A stretch of DNA of 7,356 bases, from positions 1 to 7,356 of the forward strand of contig CAIPVK010000088.1 of NCBI GenBank assembly GCA_903868455.1, written 5' to 3'. Source of the stretch: an uncultured Opitutia bacterium (lineage in GTDB: Bacteria; Verrucomicrobiota; Verrucomicrobiia; Opitutales; UBA953). How positions within the stretch are numbered: position 1 is the stretch's first letter; each line of letters opens with the position of its first letter. The notes below the pieces were generated by a model. The model did no database searches and was not told where the DNA came from. It worked only from the letters and a program-made list of their open reading frames with translations. The translations under genes and the position numbers were made by a program. Below, piece after piece: positions 1-7,102 of this stretch.

Positions 1-137
1 AGACGGATCTCGCGGCCGCGCTCGGCGAGACGCTCGGCTCGCCGGCCCGCGCCGTCGGCGCGCCGACCTACCCGAAGGAGGTCGCGGCCGAGCTGGCCGC
101 CCGCTTCGCGTCGAAGGCCTGGAACGAGCGCCTCTGA
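1..137 (+). CDS. C-terminal end of an unidentified protein (partial)
   Basis: An open frame runs into the window from the left edge (first whole codon at position 3) and ends at TGA 135-137, giving 44 residues. The end of the protein reads ...AELAARFASKAWNERL and is preceded by a short stretch with two prolines (GAPTYPKEV). It looks like the alanine-rich helical C-terminus of a soluble protein, with no membrane segment or recognisable motif. The GC-rich third codon positions match the neighbouring genes, which supports it being real coding sequence. It converges on mutS, with 123 bp between the two stop codons. The family cannot be named from this fragment, and the start lies outside the window. 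Confidence 0.6.
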   Translation, partial: TDLAAALGETLGSPARAVGAPTYPKEVAAELAARFASKAWNERL

Positions 138-166
138 GCCGACTCCCCGGCCATGATCGCCCTTCT

Positions 167-192
167 CGCGCCTCACCCCCTTGAGGCTAGCG
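167..192 (+). terminator. Candidate stem-loop terminator of the left-edge gene
   Basis: A 6-bp perfect stem (GCCTCA 170-175 with TGAGGC 182-187, 6-nt loop) is extended by three more G-C pairs (167-169 with 190-192) across a 2-nt TA bulge. It begins 30 nt after the stop codon of the + strand gene and is followed by a pyrimidine-rich tract (193-210) containing only one short T run. That arrangement resembles an intrinsic terminator with a poor U-tract. Read from the mutS side there is no T-tract after the stem, so it would act mainly on the + strand transcript. Confidence 0.4.
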
Positions 193-210
193 CTCTCTTC
201 CCTCCTCTTT

Positions 211-260
211 AGCCCCTTTTAGCCGCTTCCAGCCTTTCCCAGGTTTTCCCAGCCCTTCCC
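211..260. repeat. Degenerate 10-bp tandem repeat after mutS
   Basis: Five consecutive 10-bp units lie directly after the mutS stop codon. Read on the minus strand they are GGGAAGGGCT, GGGAAAACCT, GGGAAAGGCT, GGAAGCGGCT and AAAAGGGGCT. Every unit ends in CT; matches to the consensus GGGAAAGGCT are 9, 8, 10, 7 and 5 of 10, and most differences are purine-for-purine. A weaker sixth unit may occupy 201-210. The tract is almost pure purine on the minus strand and forms the start of the mutS 3' untranslated region. The decay from one end to the other suggests an old minisatellite. No function can be assigned. Confidence 0.65.
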
Positions 261-2792
261 TCAAAACAACTCCCCCTGCGCCTGACCCGTCGTCGGCTTC
301 TCCGTGCGTCGTCGGCTCGTCGCCGGCTTCTCGGGGGATGGCCCGGGCGGCGGCTCCGGCATCGCCGCCGGGGCGGGAAGCCCCCCGCCCTGCTCCATGC
401 CGCCGAGGATCTCGCGGGCGCGCTCGACGACCTCCGCGGGCATGCCCGCCAGCCGGGCGACCTGGATGCCGTAGGATCGGTCGGCGGCGCCGGGGACCAC
501 TCGGCGCACGAAGACGATCTGGTCCTCCCACTCGCGCACGGCGACGGTCCAGTTGCGGAGCCGCGGGAGCGAGCCGGCCAGGCGGGTCAGCTCATGGTAA
601 TGCGTCGCGAAGAGGGTGCGCGGGCCGGCGGCGCCCTTGCCGTGGAGGTGCTCCGCCACGGCCCAGGCGATGGAGATGCCGTCGTAGGTGCTCGTGCCGC
701 GGCCGATCTCGTCGAGCACGATGAGCGAGCGCCCCGTGGCGTTGTTGAGGATGTTCGCCGTCTCGCTCATCTCGACCATGAAGGTCGAGTGGCCGCGCGC
801 GAGCTCGTCGCTCGCCCCCACGCGGCAGAAGATGCGGTCGACCCAGCCGATGCGGGCCGACCGCGCCGGCACGAAGCAGCCCAGCTGCGCGAGGAGCGCG
901 ATGAGGGCGACCTGGCGGATGTAGGTGGACTTGCCCGCCATGTTGGGGCCGGTGATGAGCGCGACCTGCTCGCCCGAGGAGGAGAGCCGGGTGTCGTTGG
1001 GCACGAAGGCGGCGGCGCCGGGCCGCTCGCGCAGCATCCGCTCGACGACCGGGTGGCGCCCCTCGGCGATCTCGAGCGCGTCGGAGCCGTCCACCGTCGG
1101 GCGGCACCAATCGCCGTCGCGCGCGAGCTCGGCCCAGCCGCGGAGGACGTCGGCCTCGGCCAATGCGACGGCGGTCGACTGCAGGGAGTCGGCCTCCGCC
1201 AAGGCCTCGGCGACGAGGCCCTGGAAGAGCTCCTGCTCGCGGGCCAGCGCGAGCTCGTCGGCGCGCAGCAGCTCCCGCTCCTTGGCGCGGAGCTCCTCCG
1301 TGACGAAGCGCTCGGCGTTGGTCATCGTCTGCTTGCGAAGGTAATCCGCCGGGACGAGGTGGAGGTTGGCCTTGGTCACCTCGATGGCGTAGCCGAAGGC
1401 GCCGCTGTAGCGGACCTTGAGGGAGCGGATGCCGGTGCGCTCCTGCTCGCCGCGCTCGAAGGCGGCGATCCATGCCTTGCTGTCGCTGGCGAGGGAGCGA
1501 AGGCGGTCGAGCTCGGGGTCCAGCCCCGCGCGGAGCGCGCCGCCTTCGGAGAGGTCCGCGGGGAGCTCGTCCGCCAGCGCGGCCGCCAACCGCGCCTCGA
1601 GGGCGGGGAGCGGGCGGATGCGCTCGGCGAGGCCGCGCGCGGCCTCGCCCGGCAGTCCGGCCAGCTCCTCGCGCAGGGACGGCAGGGCGCGGAGGGTGTC
1701 GCGGATGCCGCCGAGCTCGCGGGGGTTGCGCAGCCGGTTCTGCAGCCGCGACAAGATCCGGGGGATGTCGCGCACCGACCCGAGGGCCTCGGCGAGGCGG
1801 GCGGCCGCGCCGGGATGGCGGACGAGCGCCTCCACGACCTCGGAGCGCGCGGCGATGACGCCGAGGTCCGTCGAGGGCTCGGTGATCCAGCGCGAGAGCA
1901 GGCGGGCGCCCGCGGGCGTGCGCGTACGGTCCAAGGTCTCGAGCAGGCTGCCCTCGCGCCGCCCCGACTGGGTCTGGGTGAGCTCGAGGTTGCGGGCCGA
2001 CGCGGGATCGAGGAGCACCGCCTGGCCGAGGCGCACCTCCTGGAGCCGGCGGAGGTTGCGCGGGCGATCGCAGAGCGAGTCGCTCACGTAGGCGACAGCC
2101 GCCCCCGCCGCGCCCAGGGCCGGATGGTCCTCCGCCAGGCCGAAGCCGGCCAGGCTGTGGACGCCGAGGGTCTCCGCGACGAGCCGGGCGCCGGCCGCGC
2201 CGTCGAAGTTCCATCCGGGCGTGCGCGAGACGCGGCCGGTGGACGCGAGCGCGAGGACCTCGGCCGGCGGCTCGTGGCCCTCGGCCATGAGCAGCTCGGC
2301 GGCGCCGACGGCGTGCAGGACGGGCAGGAGGCGGGACAGCTCGGGGTCGCTCGCCACGCGGAAGTCGGCGGTGGAGACGTCGAGCCAGGCGGCGTGCCAG
2401 CCGCGGCGGTCCTGGGCGAGGGCCAGGAGGTAGTTACCTCGGCGCGAGTCGAGCTGGTTGTCCTCCAGCGCGGTGCCGGGCGTGAGGATCCGTGTCAGCG
2501 CGCGGCGCACGAGCTTGCCGGGAACGGGTTGCTCCACCTGGTCGCAGATCGCCACCTTGATGCCCGCGGCGAGGAGCTTCTGGACGTAGACCCCGGAGGC
2601 ATGGTGGGGGATGCCCGCCATCGGCTGGTCGTGGCGCCGGGTCAGCGTGATGCCGAGCACGCGCGAGGCGGTCTCGGCGTCGGCGCCGAAGACCTCGTAG
2701 AAATCGCCCAGCCGGAAGAGCAGCACGGCGTCGGCCGGGAGCTTGTCCCGGAACTCGCGGTACTGACGCTGCATGGGGGTGTCGCCGGCCAC
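261..2792 (-). CDS. mutS: DNA mismatch repair protein MutS
   Basis: MutS recognises base mismatches and small loops in newly replicated DNA and, after ATP binding, recruits MutL to start strand-directed repair. The 843-residue product is close to the usual length (E. coli 853). The mismatch-reading motif is GDFYEVF, with the Phe-Tyr-Glu triplet at 31-33. The ATPase domain has Walker A GPNMAGKST at 615-623, the conserved STFMVEMSE segment, and Walker B LIVLDE with Asp694-Glu695, within one residue of the E. coli numbering. A proline-rich, probably disordered tail ends in QGELF, which resembles a beta-clamp-binding pentapeptide. The GTG at 2792 is preferred as start because it gives MAGDTPM, matching the short MutS N-terminus (B. 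subtilis begins MAGYTPM). Alternatives are ATG 2846, with AAGGAG abutting it at zero spacing, and ATG 2774. It is transcribed divergently from the transporter operon. No mutL lies in the window. Confidence 0.97.
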   Translation of the reverse strand: MAGDTPMQRQYREFRDKLPADAVLLFRLGDFYEVFGADAETASRVLGITLTRRHDQPMAGIPHHASGVYVQKLLAAGIKVAICDQVEQPVPGKLVRRALTRILTPGTALEDNQLDSRRGNYLLALAQDRRGWHAAWLDVSTADFRVASDPELSRLLPVLHAVGAAELLMAEGHEPPAEVLALASTGRVSRTPGWNFDGAAGARLVAETLGVHSLAGFGLAEDHPALGAAGAAVAYVSDSLCDRPRNLRRLQEVRLGQAVLLDPASARNLELTQTQSGRREGSLLETLDRTRTPAGARLLSRWITEPSTDLGVIAARSEVVEALVRHPGAAARLAEALGSVRDIPRILSRLQNRLRNPRELGGIRDTLRALPSLREELAGLPGEAARGLAERIRPLPALEARLAAALADELPADLSEGGALRAGLDPELDRLRSLASDSKAWIAAFERGEQERTGIRSLKVRYSGAFGYAIEVTKANLHLVPADYLRKQTMTNAERFVTEELRAKERELLRADELALAREQELFQGLVAEALAEADSLQSTAVALAEADVLRGWAELARDGDWCRPTVDGSDALEIAEGRHPVVERMLRERPGAAAFVPNDTRLSSSGEQVALITGPNMAGKSTYIRQVALIALLAQLGCFVPARSARIGWVDRIFCRVGASDELARGHSTFMVEMSETANILNNATGRSLIVLDEIGRGTSTYDGISIAWAVAEHLHGKGAAGPRTLFATHYHELTRLAGSLPRLRNWTVAVREWEDQIVFVRRVVPGAADRSYGIQVARLAGMPAEVVERAREILGGMEQGGGLPAPAAMPEPPPGPSPEKPATSRRRTEKPTTGQAQGELF

Positions 2793-2799
2793 GCCGCCG

Positions 2800-2827
2800 A
2801 TGGAAGGGTTCCCCGGGCGGCGCGCAA
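2800..2827 (-). promoter_or_regulatory. Candidate mutS promoter (leaderless)
   Basis: On the minus strand TTGCGC (2827-2822) is followed by a 16-bp spacer and TTCCAT (2805-2800), then 7 bp to the GTG start at 2792. The layout is the same as that of the promoter facing the other way, and transcription would begin at or beside the start codon. The -10 lacks the important A at its second position, so this is the weaker of the two calls. No Shine-Dalgarno sequence precedes the GTG, which fits a leaderless message. Confidence 0.35.
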
Positions 2828-2844
2828 CGGCGAACCCGCGCCGC
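2817..2844. repeat. 8-bp inverted repeat in the divergent promoter region
   Basis: GCGGCGCG (2817-2824) and CGCGCCGC (2837-2844) form perfect inverted arms with a 12-bp centre. The left arm overlaps the candidate mutS -35 element. It could be a dyad operator for a regulator acting on mutS or on both directions. In DNA this rich in G and C, a perfect 8-bp match in a short intergenic region may also be chance. Confidence 0.3.
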
Positions 2845-2850
2845 ATCTCC

Positions 2851-2878
2851 TTGCCAACCCCCCTCCCCGCCCTACCTT
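2851..2878 (+). promoter_or_regulatory. Candidate operon promoter (leaderless)
   Basis: TTGCCA (2851-2856, five of six matches to TTGACA) is separated by 16 bp from TACCTT (2873-2878), a TAnnnT-type -10. The ATG of the first transporter ATPase gene begins 7 bp later at 2886, so the predicted transcription start coincides with the start codon. No Shine-Dalgarno sequence lies between them. It would drive the four-gene operon 2886-7063. Confidence 0.55.
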
Positions 2879-2885
2879 GGCGGCG

Positions 2886-3739
2886 ATGGCCTCCGAACCC
2901 CTGCTCCGTGTTCGCGACCTCGGCGTGACCTTCCGCTCCGGCGGGGCCGACACCGTCGCCTCCTCGGGCGTCACCTACGACCTGGCCCCCGGCGAGATCC
3001 TCGCCGTCGTCGGCGAGTCCGGCTCCGGCAAATCCGTCTCCGCCCTCGCCCTGACCCGCCTGCTGCCCGCCGCCCCGGCGTGCCGCGTCACCGGCTCGGT
3101 CCTGCTGGAAGGCGAGGAGCTGGTCGGGCTCCCCGAGGAGCGCCTGGCCAAGGTCCGCGGCAAGCGCATCGCCTACATCTTCCAGGAGCCCGGGACCTCG
3201 ATGAACCCGGTCTACACCATCGGCTTCCAGATCGCCGAGGCCGTCAAGGCCCACCGGCCCGAGGTCACCGGGGCCGACGTCCGTCGCACCGTCGAGGCCT
3301 CGCTCGACGCGGTGGGCATCCGCGAGCCGGCGCGCGCGGCCGACTCCTACCCCCACGAGCTCTCGGGCGGCATGCTCCAGCGCGCGATGATCGCCATGGC
3401 GCTCGCGTGCGAGCCCAAGGTCCTCGTCGCGGACGAGCCGACCACGGCGTTGGACGTGACCATCCAGAAGCAGATCATGGAGCTGCTCGCCCGCCTCCGG
3501 CGCGAGCGCGGCATGAGCATCCTGCTCATCACGCACAACTTCGGCATCGTCGCCAACACCGCCGACAACGTCCTCGTGATGTCCCAGGGCCGCGTGGTCG
3601 AGCAAGGCCCGGTCGCCCGCGTGATGTCGGCGCCCGAGCATCCCTACACCCGCGGCCTCATCGCCTGCATTCCCCGCCTCGGCCAGCGCCGCCGCCGCCT
3701 TCCCACGCTCGAGGACCATCTCCGCGAGTCCGCCCAAGC

Positions 3740-3743
<4 letters not shown>
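2886..3743 (+). CDS. Peptide-type ABC transporter ATPase (DppD/OppD-like)
   Basis: This is a cytoplasmic ATP-hydrolysing subunit of the dipeptide/oligopeptide/nickel importer family, which would power a membrane permease pair fed by a periplasmic binding protein. The 285-residue product has Walker A GESGSGKS at 43-50, Q-loop Gln100 in YIFQEPGTSMNP, signature LSGGM at 159-163, Walker B Asp183-Glu184 followed by PTTALD, and the switch His217 in LLITHNF. The C-terminal HPYTRGL motif marks the oligopeptide/dipeptide branch. It lacks the roughly 40-residue cysteine-containing C-terminal segment of typical DppD/OppD proteins and is nearer the length of NikD. The ATG at 2886 starts MASEPLLRVRDL, a normal family N-terminus. 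Its stop overlaps the next start (ATGA), so the two ATPases should be translated together and probably form a heterodimer. No permease or binding protein is present here, so the substrate cannot be assigned. Confidence 0.93.
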
Positions 3744-4537
<794 letters not shown>

Positions 4538-4538
4538 C

Positions 4539-5546
4539 ATGACCGAGACCCCCGCGACCGCCCCGGCCCTGCCGCGCGACGTCCTCGCCCTCGGCGCCAT
4601 CCTCCTCGCGATGATGGGCCTGGCCACCTGGGACCAGTGGGCCATCTGGAGCACGAAGGAGGACTACACCTTCGGCTACCTCGTGCCCGTCTTCTCGCTC
4701 TACGTGCTGTACGAGCGCTGGGAATCGCTCTCGCCCCTTCTCCGCGGCGACTCGCCCCGCGGCCCCGACGCCCCCCGCTGGCTGCGCGGACTCGCCGCGA
4801 CCCTCACCTTCCTTTGCCTCGTCATGTTCGCGCTCGGCGCGGCCGGCCGCGCCATCTTCGGCACCGGCGTGGTGGCCACCCTCGCCATCGCCTTCGGCCT
4901 GATGGGCGTCATGCTCGGCGCGGCCTTCCTCGCCGCGCGCGGCCCCGACGGCGCGCCCTCGGGCGTCACCCGCTGGCGGGCGCTCGGCCTGCTCCTGTTC
5001 CCGGCCGGCATCTGGATCGTCTCCGGCCCCTTCCTCTACCTGGTCGACAACCAGGTGAAGGGCCCCCTGCTCTCGATGGTCACCGAGGTCGTGGCCGGCG
5101 TCCTCCGCGCCTCGGGCCAGGAGATCCTCGTCCGCGGCAACATCCTCGAGTTTCCCAACGGCCAGCAGGTCGGCATCGCCGAGGCCTGCTCGGGCATCCG
5201 CTCGCTCTCCGCCTGCGTCTTCGTCGGCGCCTTCCTCGGCGCCCTCTGGGTCGAGGGCGGCTTCCCCGGCGCGCTCATCCGCCGCATCCTCCTGATCCTC
5301 GCCGCCGGCGCCGCGGCGGTCGTCCTGAACATCGGGCGCAACATCTACCTGACCTTCTACGCCGGCGAGCACGGTTCGAAGGCGATCGACCTAGACTTCG
5401 CGGGCCTCGCGCCCGGCCAGGAGGGCTTCTCCGCCCTCGGCACGGTCCACGACCTCGCGGGCAACGTCGCGATGGCGGGCGCCTTCCTCGTCCTGCTCGC
5501 CCTCGTCCCCCTCGTCAACCGGCTCGGTCGCGTGCAGGAGCGATGA
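4539..5546 (+). CDS. Exosortase/archaeosortase family protein
   Basis: Exosortases are integral membrane cysteine transpeptidase-like enzymes that recognise a C-terminal tripartite tag (for example PEP-CTERM) on exported proteins and process it, usually in bacteria that make extracellular polysaccharide. The 335-residue protein shows about eight hydrophobic segments (roughly 15-31, 44-58, 85-101, 110-132, 148-168, 222-237, 247-263, 308-326). The three conserved catalytic-type residues are in order: Cys217 in EACSGIRS, Arg267 in NIGRN, and His304 in TVHDLAGN. It is therefore complete and probably active. No EpsI-type extra domain is fused to it. The start ATG lies 1 bp after the upstream stop (TGAcATG), and its own stop overlaps glgA (ATGA), so it is embedded in the operon. 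No tagged substrate protein is visible in the window. The exosortase subtype cannot be fixed from these motifs. Confidence 0.93.
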   Translation: MTETPATAPALPRDVLALGAILLAMMGLATWDQWAIWSTKEDYTFGYLVPVFSLYVLYERWESLSPLLRGDSPRGPDAPRWLRGLAATLTFLCLVMFALGAAGRAIFGTGVVATLAIAFGLMGVMLGAAFLAARGPDGAPSGVTRWRALGLLLFPAGIWIVSGPFLYLVDNQVKGPLLSMVTEVVAGVLRASGQEILVRGNILEFPNGQQVGIAEACSGIRSLSACVFVGAFLGALWVEGGFPGALIRRILLILAAGAAAVVLNIGRNIYLTFYAGEHGSKAIDLDFAGLAPGQEGFSALGTVHDLAGNVAMAGAFLVLLALVPLVNRLGRVQER

Positions 5547-7063
5547 GGATCCTCCATCTCACGCCCGAGCTGGCCCCTTGGTCGAAGTCGGGCGGCCTCG
5601 GCGACGCCGCCGCGGCCATCGCGAAGTCGGTCGCCGCCCTCGGCCACGAGGTCCGGGTCGTCACCCCGCTGCACGGCTCCGTCCCCGGCCGCCTGGACCT
5701 GGCCGTCCACCGCGAGTCCCTCGACGTCGGCCTCTCCCCCAAGTCGGCGTGCCGCGTCCGCAAGGCCAAGGCCCCCGGCTTCGAGGCGCTCTTCCTCGAG
5801 CACGAGGGTCTCTTCGGCGGCGCCGAGATCTACGGCGGCGACGCGGTGGGCAAGGCGCTCTTCCTCACGCGCGCCGGCCTCGACCTCTGCCTCGCCGACG
5901 GCTGGATCCCGGACGTGGTGCACGTCCATGACTGGACGGTCGCCCTCGCCCCGGTGCTGCTCAACACCGTCCTGCGCGAGACGCCGCTCGCGCGCGCCGC
6001 GAGCGTCCTGACCCTCCACAATCTCCAGCACCAGGGGCTGGCCGGACGCGACGTGCTCGACCGCCTCGGCCTGCCCGCGTGGCTCATGAGCGCGGACAAT
6101 CTCGAGTGCCTCGGCGGGGTGAACCTCCTCAAGGGCGGCCTCTACCACGCCACGCGCCTCACCACGGTCAGCCCGACCTACGCCCGCGAGATCGCCGGGG
6201 CCGGCTACGGCTTCGGCCTCGATCCCGTGATCCGACACCGCGCGGCCGACCTCGAGGGCATCCTCAACGGCGTGGACGCGGATGACTGGGACCCGTCGCG
6301 CGACACCCTCATCCCCGCCCGCTACACGGCCGACACCCTCGCCGGCAAGGCGGCGTGCAAGACCGGCCTGCAACGCGACCTCGGCCTCGACCCCGATCCG
6401 GGCATACCCTTGGTCGGCGTCGTCTCCCGGCTCTGGGACCAGAAAGGCCTCGACCTCGCCGTCGAGCCGCTGCGCCAGCGCCTGCGCGCGGGCAAGCTCC
6501 AGCTCGCCCTGCTCGGCAGCGGGGACCCCGAGTTGGAGTCCGCCTACCGCGCCCTCGCGGAATCGCTCCCCGGCCGGGCGGGCGTCCGCATCGGCTACGA
6601 CAACCGCCTCGCCCATCGCATCGAGGCCGGTGCGGACTTCTTCCTGATGCCCAGCCGCTTCGAGCCGTGCGGGCTCAACCAGCTGTACTCCATGGCCTAC
6701 GCCACCCTGCCCATCGTGAGGCGGACCGGCGGCCTGGCCGACACCGTCGCGCCCTGGTCGCCCGGCGCGACCGAGTCCACCGGCATCGTCTTCGAGCATG
6801 CCGACGCCGCCGCCATCGGATGGGCGCTCGACGAGGCGCTGCGCCTGCGCCACGACTTCCCCGCCGAGTTCGACGCCATGCGCCGCCGCGCCATGGGGCG
6901 CCGCTTCACCTGGGCCGACGCCGCCCCCCGCTACGTCGCCTGCTACGCGGAGGCCGTGCGCCAGCGCCGCGAGGCCTTCCCTCCGGAGGTTTCCCCCCAG
7001 CCGTCGGCGGGGGATGTCGCCCAGGGGGCGAAGCCGGTCCGCAAGCGCGCCCGAAAGACTTGA
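5543..7063 (+). CDS. glgA: Glycogen (starch) synthase, GT5 family
   Basis: This cytoplasmic GT-B fold glycosyltransferase adds glucose from ADP-glucose (or UDP-glucose) to the non-reducing end of an alpha-1,4-glucan. The 506-residue product begins MRILHLTPELAPWSKSGGLG, with the nucleotide-sugar-binding Lys15 in a KSGGL version of the usual KTGGL or KVGGL motif. Further family marks are HDW at 129-131, SRLWDQKG with Arg296 and Lys301 (equivalent to E. coli Arg300 and Lys305), the catalytic-region Glu374 in SRFEPCGLNQ, and RRTGGLADTV at 393-402. After about residue 470 there is an extra low-complexity tail ending KPVRKRARKT, which makes the protein about 30 residues longer than typical GlgA. 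The start overlaps the exosortase stop by 4 bp; AGGAG at 5536-5540 is only 2 nt from the ATG, so coupling to the upstream gene is likely. No glgB, glgC or glgP lies nearby. Confidence 0.95.
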   Translation: MRILHLTPELAPWSKSGGLGDAAAAIAKSVAALGHEVRVVTPLHGSVPGRLDLAVHRESLDVGLSPKSACRVRKAKAPGFEALFLEHEGLFGGAEIYGGDAVGKALFLTRAGLDLCLADGWIPDVVHVHDWTVALAPVLLNTVLRETPLARAASVLTLHNLQHQGLAGRDVLDRLGLPAWLMSADNLECLGGVNLLKGGLYHATRLTTVSPTYAREIAGAGYGFGLDPVIRHRAADLEGILNGVDADDWDPSRDTLIPARYTADTLAGKAACKTGLQRDLGLDPDPGIPLVGVVSRLWDQKGLDLAVEPLRQRLRAGKLQLALLGSGDPELESAYRALAESLPGRAGVRIGYDNRLAHRIEAGADFFLMPSRFEPCGLNQLYSMAYATLPIVRRTGGLADTVAPWSPGATESTGIVFEHADAAAIGWALDEALRLRHDFPAEFDAMRRRAMGRRFTWADAAPRYVACYAEAVRQRREAFPPEVSPQPSAGDVAQGAKPVRKRARKT

Positions 7064-7069
7064 TAACCG

Positions 7070-7082
7070 ACGGGATTCCCGT
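7070..7082 (+). terminator. Weak hairpin after glgA
   Basis: ACGGG (7070-7074) and CCCGT (7078-7082) can form a 5-bp stem with a 3-nt loop, starting 7 nt after the glgA stop and followed by TTCTC. The stem is short and the T run is poor, so it may only weaken read-through into the next gene, or mean nothing. Confidence 0.2.
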
Positions 7083-7089
7083 TTCTCGC

Positions 7090-7095
7090 AAGGGA
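7090..7095 (+). promoter_or_regulatory. Shine-Dalgarno-like site of the last gene
   Basis: AAGGGA lies 7 nt before the ATG at 7103, a good distance for ribosome binding. It supports that start and contrasts with the upstream genes, which lack well-placed sites. Confidence 0.4.
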
Positions 7096-7102
7096 CGCCG
7101 CC

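Noticed and set aside
592..2214. Second long minus-strand frame inside mutS
   Set aside because: Arg/Pro/Gly-rich out-of-frame translation of mutS, not a protein.
594..2885. Very long open frame on the plus strand across mutS, joined in frame to the first ATPase gene
   Set aside because: It is the antisense shadow of mutS in high-GC DNA, with Ala/Gly/Arg-rich low-complexity translation and no family motif. The ATPase homology begins exactly at the ATG at 2886.
2793..3737. Upstream extension of the mutS frame on the minus strand across the first ATPase gene
   Set aside because: It is antisense to a clearly coding ATPase gene, and MutS homology starts only at MAGDTPM. The extension has no MutS-like sequence.
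3080..3739. Plus-strand frame upstream of the second ATPase that could extend its N-terminus
   Set aside because: It is the out-of-frame reading of the first ATPase gene. The second ATPase has a normal N-terminus from ATG 3740.
4637..5542. Plus-strand frame that would extend GlgA upstream through the exosortase gene (a possible fusion)
   Set aside because: The extension is an Arg/Pro-rich frame-shifted reading of the exosortase gene. GlgA numbering matches the family from MRILHLTPE at 5543.
7060..7088. Possible promoter with TTGATA between glgA and the last gene
   Set aside because: No acceptable -10 element follows at 16-18 bp, and TTGATA overlaps the glgA stop region.
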